A stretch of DNA of 64,000 nt, from assembly GCF_021730395.1 (NCBI RefSeq), contig NC_069361.1, positions 74,781,001 to 74,845,000 of the forward strand. Direction: 5' to 3'. Numbering within the stretch: the first letter of the stretch is position 1; each line of letters starts with the position of its first letter. The notes under the pieces are model-generated. The model searched no databases. It worked only from the letters and a program-made list of their open reading frames with translations, and was not told the DNA's origin. The position numbers were made by a program, and so were the translations under genes. Origin of the DNA: Mercenaria mercenaria (lineage: Eukaryota; Mollusca; Bivalvia; Venerida; Veneridae). Below are positions 1 to 13,344 of this stretch, piece after piece.

Positions 1-184
1 CCTCTTACCGGTCCGCGCGTCAACCGTTGTTTATCACAGAATATACAGAGCTTGACTTCCTTCTTTTTTAAACTGGAAATCAAATCGAGTCATGTTAGAA
101 TTAATAATTAATCATAAATCTAATCCAATTTAAACAATATCAAAATATTCCATTAGCACCTCTATAAAATCTACACTATACAGT

Positions 185-237
<53 letters not shown>

Positions 238-320
238 AGAGAGAGAGGGAGGGGGAGAGAGAGGGAGAGGGGGAGAGAGAGGGAGAGAGGGAGGGAGAGA
301 GGGAGAGAGAGAGAGAGAGG
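185..320. repeat. (GA)n microsatellite
   Basis: About 135 bp of GA dinucleotides with scattered GGGA interruptions. The opposing Ser/Leu/Pro-rich and Arg/Glu-rich ORFs across it are artefacts. Confidence 0.97.
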
Positions 321-345
321 GTTGGGGGTACAGAACTTCTAACAT

Positions 346-1174
346 CGGTGGTATTAAATAATTTCTGATATAAGTATATAATAATTTTGACTTATATTGA
401 ATTATTTTCGAGGGTTTATCCAGAGTTTTGCAAGATTGCTATTTGTATAATATTAGAATTATGAAAAAATATTTGACTGTAGTGGGCATACATATAACAC
501 CTTGTAGAATTAATGGCAATGTTTGAAGACAACACCTCTTATAAAGTAAAGTAATGTTTACAATAGACCATGTACATGTCAACTCATTCATTTCTATAGA
601 ATACTAGTCAGTTAAGTGTTTATCCTTCCCGCGATTTCGTGTAAGTTAGGTTTTTATCCATTCCTCATGTAAACTGAGTTCGTTTTTGGGGTGGTGCGTA
701 AGCTCCGCCTCCAATGGAATTAAGACGGGAAAATGAAAGCCCGTCACTTCTTAGTGCAAAACGGCAAAGCGCATCCACTTTCTACATCCTCTCATAAAGA
801 AGAGCACCTAAACAAAGCGGATGAATATGACCTATATTACGGCTATTTTAGACTAGTCTGGTTCCCGTCGTACTAAGTATTTTAGTACGACAGTGAAGGG
901 GCAGGTAAGCCAGACTATTTTTACACTCTGACGTCATTAGGGAAAACCCCACTTGGTTTTAATCTGAATTGTCTAAAAATATATACAGGTCAGTGACTTG
1001 TAGCTTGGTGGACTACTTTTTTATTTTTTTTTCTTAAAACGACGCCATCTTGTTCTTTCGAATAACTGCAAAAAAAACCATATCTATGCGATTATTATTA
1101 TAAACTGGACTTTTATTAGGTTCGTGAGACCATGGTACAAATCTATAGTGTATGCATACCGTATTTGCAATTAC
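346..1174. other. No gene seen
   Basis: AT-rich sequence with no convincing exon. It contains a stem-loop at 854-917: TAGTCTGG pairs with CCAGACTA, and GTCGTACTAA pairs with TTAGTACGAC. Confidence 0.5.
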
Positions 1175-1744
1175 TATCGTCGGAAGCCCTTGAGCCGTCC
1201 CTTCCCTTGACCCGTTACCATGTTTAGTTTTGACTTCTATCTCGCGAGATCTCTCATCGCACATGTGCAAACTGTGGAAAAACTTTTTACTTTCATTTTA
1301 AATTTTTCTTGGAAGAAGATGATGAATTATGCAGTGAAAACATGAATTATCAGCATAATTTCATTTTGAATCAACTAAAACTTACTTTTTATTCCCATCC
1401 TCAAAAGATTCATCGGAGATTCTTTGTAATAAAAAAATATTTTTCAAGATAAAATTTACGTCTGCTTTGTTTACATTTCCTCAATGAAAGTCACGTGATG
1501 TGACAAATAACTTGGTGTGACGTCATAAGGGCATTCCCAAAATGGCCGATATCTAACTGACAAGTGCTGTTTTTCTGTTAGTTTCTTTTTATAACTTGGA
1601 AAACTATTCTGAAAATATTGCATGGATTGAAAGGAATAGGAATAATTATTAAGGTAAGATTAAAATTTTCTGAAAGTGTTAAAGACTTTAAATGCATTTT
1701 TGCTGGAAATCATTAACGGGACGGCTCAAGGGCTCCCGAGGATA
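1175..1744. repeat. Foldback (MITE-like) repeat, 570 bp
   Basis: Left arm TATCGTCGGAAGCCCTTGAG plus CCGTCCC (1175-1201) is matched in inverted orientation by 1718-1744 at 25 of 27 positions. No clear target duplication. The interior is not coding. Confidence 0.5.
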
Positions 1745-4135
1745 CATAAAAGTTTTTATAACGGAAACGCTTGAGGAAACGGAAAGTGACTCATGTTAGC
1801 ATTTGTTCAGGATTTTAGCTTTCTGCAATTCAATCTAGGAAGATATTGCATCTGGAATGGAGTGTTATTGAATAAAATCATCGAGGATACGGGTTGCCTA
1901 TTTGTTCTGTCAAGCGGCGTTATGGCGTGTGTATAAGTCACGTCATTCGTTTGCTTGGTGAAGATGGGTAATTCGGTATACAACTGAACTTCGGACAAAA
2001 TTTTGCATGGCAGCAAATCAAAATTATTCAAGAATGTTAAGCAGAACAGAGAGGTCGGGCACAAAACTAAACAAGGTTAGCGTTTGTTTTTCAGCTCTTA
2101 TTTTATAATATTTTTGATTTATTTCAAAGGCTGTATTCAATAATTTAGCTGTTCAGCTATTTGTGTATTCTACTGTCCATTCTACTTTTAAATTTCTTGT
2201 ACAGGCGCGCAGCTGCACTTAATACTCGTAAAGAGGGATAATGCAGTATAAATAGATAGATAACGGTTTGACGTATTAATCTTCAGATTTCTATGCAAGG
2301 TAGTCGAATGTCTTTGATGATGATCATGAACGAGCATTAAATTCCATCGTCAAAGCCAGTTGTTCTTTGAAAGTCAACAGGTGTACGACTCCAGTCGCAT
2401 TCGGTTTAATAATATTACAAAACGCACATTTTTACAAATTGGTATCCAGTCAATTGGACCTCATTCTATTAGTGTACACTGAAAAACAAATCGTTTGTGC
2501 AACAAATACCACTCCAATTAACTGTTTTCTAGACGATTTGCCATTTTCGGAATCGATAATAACTTAGGTATTCCGTAAACCACATGACCGATTTTTGGTT
2601 TCACAACCTTTTCCATGTCGAATTAAATCTTAATTAAGAAAGAAATCAACTGTTGTTTGTAGCCACAGTTTTTCCTTATCAAATAGGATAGATCACCCTG
2701 ACGTCACACATCAACACCTGTTTATCTGGTGGTGGGCAAAAAAATAATTTTACATTGTTTGTGTATGGGATTAGAATTTTTAATTCTTAATAATTTCGTT
2801 CATTTATAGATATCAAAAAAAATCAAAAAAGTTTCGAAATGCTAACGATATTCATGTGACGTTATTCAAATATCTTTTGAAAATGAATAACCGTTTTAAA
2901 TGACATATGATTAAAATAGTGCCGTAGATGCCCTCAACTTTTGTGAAAACACCGTAAGTTATTAAGCGTTCAAAATTAATCCGTTTTATTTCAAAATAAT
3001 AATTAAAATTGATCAATACATGCTTATTTTATATCCTTTCCATTGATCAAAAAATTATTGATATCATTTGTGATTTTAGAAATATAAGCCTTTAGAAAAA
3101 CATCACTGTTAACCGGAAACATGGACGCTCGGCATCTGTCCATCCGATCTTTTCTTATCAGTTCTATAAATAGAATATACAACGGATTTGTATGCAAATA
3201 AATCAATATTTTCCATGAACACATTTAAAATTGTGTATTTGGTGTTGTTGATGTCTATTTTTAACTAAGCCTATTCTATTTTAATCAAGGATTTTCCATA
3301 AACGGCAGAGAAACTTCTCAAAGTGCAAGATAACATTTCCCAAAATCAAACCAACAAATGGTTTACTTTTGTTTACATTTTAGTTTTATTTGGGAAGCGG
3401 TTGTCGGGTATCGATTTTTTGTCCTATTATATCGCAAAGTACTGTGTGTTGCGCATTACCAGTCTAATCCGTTATGTTCTGTGTCCCAGATTTTAGATTT
3501 TAGTCTGTGCTTCAGGGGAGATAAATTTAATTCATCTTTCTCTGTTTACCTAGGGTTGATTATTCTCCCAACAAAATGTCATATGACAGGAAATATTACA
3601 AAATATTACAAAAACACGGCCTGTGATTAGATTTGTGAAACTTGTAAGTCTGAAAAGTGCTGTGTAGTCTAATCTATAACAATAAAAATTAAATTTGAGT
3701 TTAAAATATTTATTACTTTTTAACTTTTTTACACTAACAACATCTTTCCATAAATGGCATTTTTTCCCAATCTGGACAGTTATCGCGCAATTTTAAAGGC
3801 CTAGGCCTCTTCCCAATTTGCTGGTGAAAAGCCCTGGAAAATAATGCAATTTTCAGCATAAAATCGTTATAATTGTAGGTTTAGTATCAAAATTCTTTTG
3901 ACAAAACATGAATAATATTACAATTATATGTAGACATTACTTTTTTGCAATATTCTTACAGTGAACTGACATTTTATGTGCTGATCTTATTAAAACAGAT
4001 GTAAGAGGACAATTCCATAACTAAATGATCGCTGTCAGTATATAAAAGACCTTATTTAGTTATGATATCCAGAATTATATGCAAGGCAGACTCGGATCAA
4101 ATTGAATGTAGTAAAAAATGATTTTTAAGCCTCAT
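1745..4135. other. No gene seen
   Basis: AT-rich intergenic DNA. ORFs of 60-90 codons here have no family signature or splice context. Confidence 0.5.
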
Positions 4136-5187
4136 TTTTAGCTCACCTGAGCACAAAGTGCTCAAAGGTGAGCTTTTGTGATCGCCCTGTGTCGGTCGTT
4201 TGTCGTCGTTGTCAACAATTTAACTGTTAGCACTCTACAGTTCACACTTTTGAGCAAGTCTCAATGAAACTTAGTCAGAATGTTACCCTTAATAAAATTT
4301 TTGATGAGTTCTTGACTGGGTCATCTTAGCTCTAAAAATAGGTCACCAGGTCAAATCAAAGGAAAAGCTTGTAAACACTCTAGAGGTCAAATGTTTGGCC
4401 CAATCTTAATAAAACTTGGTCAGAATGGAACCCTCAATAGGGTCATCTGGGTTTAAAATCTAGGTCACCAGTTCAAATTAAAGGAAAAGCTTGTTTACAC
4501 TCCAGAGGTCACAATTTGGGCCCAATCTTAATGAAACTTGGCCAGTATGTTACCCTCAATAAAGTCTTTGACGAGTTTGATATTGGGTTATCTTGCTTCA
4601 AAACAAGGTCACCAGTTCAAATTAAAGGAAAAACTTGTTAACACTGTAGAGGCTACATCTATGACTATATCTTCATGAAACTTGATCAGAATGTTGATCT
4701 TAATGATCGTAAGGTCCAATTTGAATCTAGGTCATCTAGAATAAAAAAACTAGATCACCAGGTCAAATCAAAGGAAAAGCTAATGTACAATGTAGAGGCC
4801 ACATTTATGATGATATCTTAATGAAACTTGGTCAGAATATTAATTTTGATGATCTTTATGTCAAGTGCAAATTTGGTTCAGTTTGGGTAAAAAACTCGGT
4901 CACTAGGTCAAATCAAAGGAAAAGCTTGTTGAGGCCACATTTATGATTGTATCTTCATGAAACTTGGTCGGAATGTTAATCTTGATGATCTTTAGGTCAA
5001 GCTCGAACTTGGGTCTTGTCGGGTCAAAAACTGGTTCACCGGGTCAAATCAAAGGAAAAGCTAGTTTACACTTTAGAGACCACATTTATGACCATATCTT
5101 AATGAAACTTGGTCAAAATGTTAATTTTGATGATCTTTAGGTCAATAGCTCAGATGAGCGATACAGAGCCTTCATGGCCCTCTTGTT
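4136..5187 (+). mobile_element. Pearl/HINE-like element
   Basis: Head hairpin AGCTCACCT-GAGCAC-aaa-GTGCTC-AAAGGTGAGCT (from 4140), then diverged tandem units with GGTCAAATCAAAGGAAAAGC and TGAAACTTGGTCAGAATGTT. The tail is GATGAGCGATACAGAGCC...GGCCCTCTTGT. Non-coding. Helentron-associated elements have this plan; assignment by structure. Confidence 0.75.
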
Positions 5188-5275
5188 TATATTTTCTCTG
5201 ACTCACTTAATAAATTTAAATTTATATGAAAGTAACCTAATATTCTCTATTTATTACATATTTGACGTTGCAGGA

Positions 5276-5475
5276 GTGTAATACAGCCATTAAATAAAAA
5301 CGATACTACACTATTGTAAAAAAGCTTTGACATTGACGCGATTTATAGTATAGGCGACGTCGGTCAAATTGACTTGTTTATATAGCAGAAGAAAGTCGAA
5401 TATTTGGTGTTTCGACAAGAAAGCCTAACATGTGATAAAAAGAATTCATCTTACATTTGTGACTATCCACATTGA
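5276..5475. repeat. Dispersed repeat, first copy
   Basis: Matches 51473-51700 at roughly 80% by eye. Shared words are GGTCAAATTGACTTGTTTAT, CTAACATGTGATAAAAAGAA and ACATTTGTGACT. A perfect 12-bp stem-loop (TGATAAAATGTG / CACATTTTATCA) lies just beyond at 5502-5531. Confidence 0.75.
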
Positions 5476-5531
5476 ATTTATTAAACTCTTTGAATATAAC
5501 TGATAAAATGTGGTGTTTCACATTTTATCAC

Positions 5532-6729
5532 GCAATCTATCTTATATTTTGCATGATTGTCATCCTCAGTCAGACAAAGTCTCTTGCGCAAACCACAGGT
5601 TCCTATCTCAATATTTGACTTTCATCTAAGAATGTTACAAAAACAGCTGAAATGCACCGCCCCATCAGTACTCTCAGTGCTTTGATTCGTCCACTCGAAG
5701 TTTTTATCCCTTTTCTTGCTGTCAGTACATTTGAACATGTATTGTGTCAGCATGTAGTGGGTTAACAACATAGTGAAAACGGGCCTATAAAGCAGTATAT
5801 TTTTGCTTTCAAACAACAAAATGGTAGAGGCATCAAAAGCATATAACTACTTTTTAAAGATTTTTTGTAAATTTTTTCATTGAAAAATTTGCCTTGTTCG
5901 TCGGTATTCCACCTGAAAACACAAGGATTGATATATTCCACATGATACATTTTGAAATAAATATACACTTGATCAATGGAGACAGATATAACAACCGAAA
6001 CATTCCTTTATACATCGAAATTACACAGAAAACAAAGTTGTATCGGCTTTACATCCGCCATGTTGACACTGTGTTAGGGTCGCTGAACAGAGTCAAGATT
6101 ATCCGGGTACATAGTATGAAGATATGAATACGATTTGTTTTGTTGTAACGGAAATATTCATACTTTGTCCAGACGTAAAGGTGTACGGTGGATAGACTTA
6201 AAGCCAATAATTTACTGCACAGATAAATGTGTATCTGAGATAATATATTTTTCCATTGCATACGGCCATTTATCCTGTAGAGAAATGGAAGGATATAGTT
6301 TTCAACGTTTCCCGTGCTTTCGTCCATTCGGGGCAGTATCTCTGTTATGAACGGACATATTGAGATGATTTTGTAACATAATCTACAAGGGTTTTTTCTT
6401 TATACTGAAATTTATGACAATATTGATTTTAAAAAGTAAGGATAACAGAATGATTTTCTGTAAATTGAGGTATTTTGTTTTTGTAGTGTAAGATCATATA
6501 TTCTCCTGTTGAAGTTTTTCATGTTGAAAAATCTAGTAATCCTAAAGTGTTAAGCATATAAATTTAAGTAGAAATGGAAAAAAAATATCTCTTCAGAGAA
6601 AAAAAAACACTAGCAAACAAGAAACTGGTAACTATTTTAAATATACCGTTACGAACCTACTATTTCCCCCTTATTTTCATTTACATTTTGTAAGTTTTGT
6701 TATATTTCAGATTAGTATGGATGTCTTGA
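5532..6729. other. No gene seen
   Basis: Overlapping short ORFs occur on both strands at 5.6-6.4 kb, but none has a recognisable domain or splice context. Confidence 0.45.
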
Positions 6730-7610
6730 TTTCAAGCAAAATATCTGGTTGATAATGTTTTTGACTGTTCATCAAAATATGGTCTCAAGATAAATTTTGA
6801 TAAGACTAAAGTGTGTATTTGAGAAATGTAAATCAATCGAAAATTTTAGCATAACTTTAAATAGAAAAGTGGCAGACAATGTTAATGATCTTACTTATCT
6901 AGGATTGAAATTTTACTATACATGTCGCTTCCCTGAAGCAGCTAAAAATCTCTCAGACCAAGGTCTGAAAGCCTATCACAATCTCTTAGCATTATTTGAT
7001 ATAGTTAAGCTTGATGCTGTGATTGTCAAATCCTGTTGTATAGATCTGAGATTTGGTTATATATAAACATAAAGACATTGATAATTTTCAGATTAGATTT
7101 TATAAATATGTTTTAGGTGTTCAAAAAGAAACCGCAAAAAGGTTGCAGTTCTTATAGAATAAGGGAGATTTACATTGTCAGTTTTGTGTAAGGAAGAAAC
7201 ATAGAATCATTAACAATTTGCAGTCGCTTGTATTTGAACCAATGCTTTAATTAGGATATTTTATTTTTAAAAAAGACTAACAGATCAATATCTACAACAG
7301 TGGCACATATACCAAATCTTGACTGCTACAAGAAATTTAAAACACAATTTTTGTTTTGAGGAATATCTCAACATTTTTAATGACAATTTACGTAAACAGA
7401 TGTCTTGCTTTAGATTATATGTTCTCATTATTCAAAAATTGAAACAGAAAGATACACAGGGACAAGCAGAAATGACAGACTTTGAAAAATGTGTACACAA
7501 AAGAATGTTGAATCTGCAACCACTTCTTACTATGTTTTCCTTTATATTCAAAGCTAAGAAAATCAAATATAAAACATGTGTCTTTTTCAAAAATGTATAA
7601 GTTCTGTTAT
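6730..7610 (+). pseudogene. Decayed LINE reverse transcriptase C-terminal fragment
   Basis: The translation shows a LINE-type RT palm/thumb pattern: INFDKTKVCIFEKC, then NDLTYLGLKFYYTCRFPEAA, LSDQGLKAYHNLLALFDIVK and LDAVIVKSCC. Degenerate C-terminal sequence follows to FEKCVHKRMLNLQPLL. Many stops and frame changes; no catalytic motif; no tail recognised. Confidence 0.7.
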
Positions 7611-10600
7611 GTAATGTCAACGAAAAATAAAGGTAAAATATTGCAACTATCTTGCATTACGATCTAGTGTTATAGAAACAATTTAAGAATCGTACTATTG
7701 CATTTGTATTGTTTTTGCATTATATAATGTGATTTGTATAAATTTGTCAAATTTCAAGTGATTTATAAGTTATGTCTGTATGTATTGTCAAAGGCAATGA
7801 TTTGCCGAAAAATGCAATAAAATGTAAACTTTGAGCTAAAAATCCGCTGTAAATATTAGATACATTAAATAGGACTACATTAAATAGGACTACATATAAT
7901 TGTAAAAAAAATCTCCACATAATAAAAACAAAAGTAACAACACCTTTGATATTTACTGATTATGGAAGTACTGCAAACAAGTGCTGAATTAAAGGTAATG
8001 CTTTATCCTTATGATCAATACTTTCAGCTACTATGGCCATTCTTGTTTTATGTCCATTTTCAAGAACATTATATTTTTAGATTTCTTATAGGATGATTCT
8101 TTTTCTTTGCAATGGTCACTCAAAATACAAACAAATTTGCAAAACTTACTGTGTTTGCTTTAAATATGTACACTAAAATATACATAATTGTGTGTGCAGC
8201 AAGGTGCATAGTACAGGGTGAGACTGGAATCCGCTTAGTTTGTGTTACTAAGTATGTAATGAAAGCATGTATAATGAATGTTGCTTTATATAGTTAAAAT
8301 ATAGCTTCTCAGCAGGTGCTGCATCAGTTATACTTTAAGTTCAGTTCAAAATGAATTGTCAAAGAATATGTATTTCTCTTTATAAATAAACATATATCAC
8401 ATACGTTTTCACAATCTTAGCTAAACATATAACTTATCATATATATAATAAAATAGTTCTTATATTCTTATCATTCGTTAGGCAAAGTATGTTGATGAAA
8501 TTTATACTTTTCACATTATTACAGAAGTTATAGCTTCAGTAAAAAATCTAAGATGATATTGTTACCATCGAAAAAATTGTCTTAAAAGTTTTTTTCTTTG
8601 TTGATTACTAATGTTAATCACTATGATTTTAACAGTCTGTATTATTAATTTCTATGTGAATAATTCATGAACATATTGATAGTATACATCATTCTTTTGT
8701 AGTAACGGAAACGTTTAATTCTTCTTTATATATTGATTTATTTTGATTTTGTAATGAAATAAACTTCTTATGGGACATTTTCCGTTGAAAATTCTAACCA
8801 TTTTGGAAAACATTAAAGGTTTTGTCTTTCAGGCAATTTTAATTAGTTTAAAAGAGCTGTTAAAGACTTCTAAATTTTTGAAGATAAAAAGTCTTGCAAT
8901 AATTTTGCACAGGAATTATCATGTGTAAATAAATGTTTAGTCATAAAATGATTTAGCATATCTGCAAAATGAGAAAAGCTTTCATTACCATCCCTGGAGT
9001 CTTTTAAAAAGAGGAATAATTTCCATTTGATTTTTGAAGATAACGCAGCAAATATATATATCTGTAGATGTCAAGACAGACCATATGAAAAGGGCAATGT
9101 TCATTTAAGCCTTATATGGCCTACACTTTTTTTGAAAATTTTCAAATTGGTTATAACTGGAATAATATATATATTTGCAGCAGAATGTTTATTTTCTATG
9201 GTGAGTTTAGCTTTTTTAAATACAGTTTTACTGTTTTGTTCAAAACATATCACTGAATATTGCTGAAATCACAGATTTTTGAGAAAATGAGGATTATTTG
9301 CCATATTTTGATCACACAGGAATGTGTTTAGAAGTGAGCACACTCCAGGACCTCAAAATATTTTGACCATAGTTCAAGCCTCTTTCACAGCATTTATGAT
9401 ATTTTCCTTATTGTGATCGACATACCTCCATATTAAAAATTTCAGATTTGTTTAAAAATTCATTTAAAAAGTGTAGCTTCCCATACCCGTAATGTTAAAA
9501 GTATTTTCACTTACGTTGGCTACTTACCACGATTATGACTAAATTATAAAATATTTCGTACAGTTTGATAAAGCAATACTTCTGGATGAAAGAAACCTTT
9601 GAATTTACTCCATTTGCAGACTTTTAGTTTCTAGACCATTTATGGGCAAAAGAAAACATTCTCCTTTCATTGTGAAATTGTATCTTTATGCACTTAAATA
9701 TAATATTATTTAACAATACATACATGTTAGGCAAATATTATGCCGTTTTGCATACTCATGCATTGTTCGTTTTTGTGCTAAATAAATTAAATTTTATCTG
9801 ACAATTGTTTAACGTGTGTTTATCAATTATCCGTGTTTTTTTATTATTTGTTCTTGTCTATGAATTTTCTTTGCTATTTGAAATAAAATAAATATTCTTT
9901 TAAGAAGTATGTGTTTGTTTAAGAGTTTCCAGTGGTGTGCTTTATTATCAGTCGCACGATACATTGGAGAAAACGAGAAATTGCATTATAAAAATTATAT
10001 CATAATCGAAACATTGCTCCTTTAAAACATGTAACCGATATAATTATTACCGAATTATATAATATCCCTAGTTAGCCTCTTTGTTTAAACCCAACCCATG
10101 AAGGCGTGGTTTAGTCGTAATAACTAGCTTACATGTGTTTTCCTGATGATTTCTGTGTCACTTCTCATTTAATTTTTCAAGTAATGTCTGCTTAAATTGT
10201 TTTAAGTTATCAATGGTACCTTATCAATTTTTATCTGTTTGGTTAAAAGGCAGTGTTAAACAGACTGTAAGCTGAATATACAAACAGATATGCGGGTATG
10301 ACTTTAGTCCATTACACGCTTAATTTCGCGTATGAATACGTAAACAAAACGAGTTACGTGCATCTGTACTTAACATTGTTAGCATATAATCGTTTTTATT
10401 CTGTTGAAAATTCCGTTATTATCCATAGTATGTCATCGTATGTGGTAGTTACAATGTAGATCCTAATATCGCTGAAAAAAGTTTGACTGATTTTATCTCG
10501 GCACAATGGTATTTACTTATGCTATTAAAATACGAAACAGTAAGTCCCTTCGCGGATTATGTCGATTTTGGTGAAAACGTCATAAAATCAAATCAAATAC

Positions 10601-10860
10601 ATAAAATGAAGCACAGTTATCTATAAAACACATATCTTAAATAAAAAGAAAGCCTCACATGATCGAATAAAGACTACAGAAATGGATGCACTAAGTAGCA
10701 AAAGTATTGTTTTCGCATGTCATGTAAGCCGTCATCCTTTAGGGTTTTAAAAACTAGCCTTTTTAGCTAATAGAGAGAGCACAAATTCTAGCTAATATCA
10801 AGTATATTATAAAAAAAGAAAACATCTGATTTTGATATCATCTCTTTAATTCATAGCGAA
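7611..10860. other. No gene seen
   Basis: Very AT-rich. ORFs up to 79 codons lack family signatures. Several AATAAA words occur but no attached coding exon was found. Confidence 0.5.
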
Positions 10861-11434
10861 AAAAACCCCCAAAACATTGTGTACAACCCTCGACAAGCGT
10901 TTGGAAGACAGGCGTCCTGTGTCAACAGAAAAAAACACTTTACTATTTCTTCTTTTTCGGGGCTTTATTACTGCAGGATTCTGTCCGGTAAGTAGCTTAT
11001 TCTTAGAAATCATTTCTCGTTTCTCTCGTTTCCATATGCAAATTTTTAAATCTTATGCAAACAGTTTATAGTACTCCCGGCAACATTGCACTACCATGTA
11101 TATAGTCGTTTGTACGGAAAATTTTATTTGCGCATTTCTGGGACGTCTTTATGTTTCAGAACATGTTTAACTACGACACAGAAAGAACCAGGCATACTAA
11201 GCTCGATTGTTATGATTAATATGCTTATATACAACAGTTTATCATTTCTGTGCATTACAGGAAGAAGACGTGGGAAATATAAAAATAGATTGATAAGGGC
11301 CCAAGAGAGGGTTTGCAATATAAATATGTATGTTCAAATATATGATATTCATATTCAACATGATCATAATTGTCCATTTTAGACTGGATAGACGCTAACA
11401 GCTGGAATATATAGAAAGATATCCTGAAAACGCG
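10861..11434 (+). other. Possible 5' region of the RING gene
   Basis: Holds candidate splice sites (CTGCAG then GATTCTGTCCG followed by gtaagt at 10974-10995; a T-rich tract ending ACAG near 11261). No exon could be confirmed. A longer first part of the RING gene could lie here. Confidence 0.25.
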
Positions 11435-11882
11435 ATGGTAATAGTGCACTGTAAGTATTTGTCTGTTCTGTATATTTTTTCATATAAATATTTTATAGTT
11501 TTGATAAAACAAGAACGTTTACAAATGCAGTCAAAGTGTATAAAAATTGAAATTCACATTCTTCCACCACGAAGTACACTTCTAGTGTCAATAGCAACCA
11601 TATTGCTTTCATATACATGTCAGTGTAAATACATATCACATTCTATTTTCAGTTTTGCCAGGTGACTTGATTCCGGAAAAAGACATTCCATTATATCCTG
11701 TTTTGGGAAGCATCCCACCAGAACTGGTGTGTCTAGTTTGCCTTAGTAAGATGAGAAATGTTGTTTTCTTGGGATGTGGTCATTTGCTTGTCTGTACAAA
11801 CTGTACAATATTTTTTCGTACATGTCCATTGAATGACTGTGGTCAAAAAGTAAAAGCTTGTTCTCCTGTGAAGTATTATTAA
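11435..11882 (+). CDS. Small RING-finger protein, two exons (IAP/MIB-type RING)
   Basis: The second exon (11653-11882, acceptor ttttcag at 11652) ends in a RING domain with residue order CLVC, GCGHLLVC, CTNC and CPLNDC, ending ACSPVKYY then TAA. The CGHLLVCTNC core is typical of the C-terminal RING of IAP and Mind-bomb E3 ubiquitin ligases, which recruit E2 enzymes. A short first exon, ATGGTAATAGTGCACT (11435-11450) with donor gtaagt, joins in phase and gives about 81 residues: essentially a RING with a short leader. An in-frame TAA lies upstream at 11396. Odd: the last zinc pair is C-x4-C, not the usual C-x2-C. An AATAAA at 12124 may be the polyadenylation signal. Alternatively this is the last exon of a larger gene whose earlier exons I cannot recognise, or a relic. 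Confidence 0.55.
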
Positions 11883-12124
11883 ACGAAAGAGAACAGTGGC
11901 ATATCACCCGGGGAGGCTCGACTTTGAAACAGCTTTCAACCAAACACATCTCTGTGATATATGCTGTATTTTGTTGGGGTTGAGCTGGATTGAGTTCCTG
12001 ACGGATAGTATCTAAAATTGACATATCACTATTTGCTTTTCGTCTTCGTCTTGTTGTGTGCATCGCCTCCAGAATCTATCAGTGCATTTGAAGCAACACC
12101 AAAGAGACAGATAAGAACACGCAA

Positions 12125-13344
12125 TAAAATTGTTTTCATAAATTTTAATTGTGTCCTGGCTGAAATTGTAACAAAGCTGATTGTTACTTTTATATACAAA
12201 GTTTAAGAATATTAGCAAACTGGATACAATGTAATTATGTAAAAGATTTTTCAAATGATCTACGTAAATGTTAGAGAACTTTTGACAGGTCATAGAAATG
12301 ACTACTTACACTTTGTTTAGTACATGTAACAGCTATTTTAGGTAGTATATTGTTTTGTTTTTTATTTAGATTTTTACTTTTAATGAAGACTATAAAACTA
12401 TCATTTACTGTTGTCACGTCACTGATTATGTGATATACAAGAAAGCAAATAAGGCACTTTCAAAAACAATTATTAAATCAAACAAATAAAGTAAATTAAA
12501 TAAAACATTATTGATTTTCGTTGGTATTAATATTTATGAAGACATAATAGAATCTATGATTGTAAAAAATTATGTATAAACTCATATCTAAAGTATCATT
12601 GCTGCGTTTATGCTATAGACTAGTTTCAATAAATACATATGTGGGCATTTTATTTAAGAATTTCATTTAAGTTGCTGTGTTTTTCTTGGTATGAGTAACA
12701 AAAGAAGCTTTTTTGACAAACAACATGATTGATAATTTGCTGTTGGTAATTTTGTGTTACTCTTTATCTCTTCTGTTTTGATCTCCCTGTACTTTCAATT
12801 CTATCAGCTTTATGTTAGTGTACTACGTACTCGCTGCTTATAATAAATTAAAATTTTTCTAAATGACTGTGATTTTGTTAGTTTCTGTTGTGTACATGAA
12901 GCTTTGAAGAAGTGTACCATGCATACTTATTTTAAAGAAAAAACACAAGCTGCTATTTTGAAACTAAATGGCGCTTATATATGTTGTTAAATTCGACTCA
13001 TTTGTATCAAGTAGTCGCAGACCTGCATTCCGCGCGAGCGAATCCTTTACACTCAAACAGGAACACAATAACAAGACACATTTGTCACTAACGGGAGGTC
13101 AAAGTGGTTCAGCAGTAATGTGCCATAATATGGAAACAGGTGTCACGAGTTCGATCCGTACATAGACTAGTATTGCAGTGTATATAGTTTTATCAATATT
13201 GTGAAAAATGACAATAAGATGTGAAGGAATGGATATGCAGATACACAGAACAGCCCACAATAAACCACAAGCTGCATTAGAATTTCAGAGAAACATTACG
13301 GAAAAATAACAGTATTATGTGTGAGATGAACATAGAAGAGTAGA
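12125..13344. other. No gene seen
   Basis: AT-rich DNA after the RING gene's candidate poly(A) signal. Only short ORFs. Confidence 0.45.

Noticed and set aside
183-368. Arg/Glu-rich and Leu/Ser/Pro-rich ORFs
   Set aside because: Translations of a GA dinucleotide repeat.
3358-3630. 90-codon ORF starting MVYFCLHF
   Set aside because: Hydrophobic, low-complexity chance ORF; no family resemblance and no neighbouring exons.
5622-6350. Cluster of overlapping short ORFs on both strands
   Set aside because: Typical chance ORFs in AT-rich DNA; no consistent frame, domain or splice sites.
12520-12545. Short GATTTTCGTTGGTATTAATA resembling the TA-flanked MITE interior
   Set aside because: Too short, no inverted ends; may be chance.
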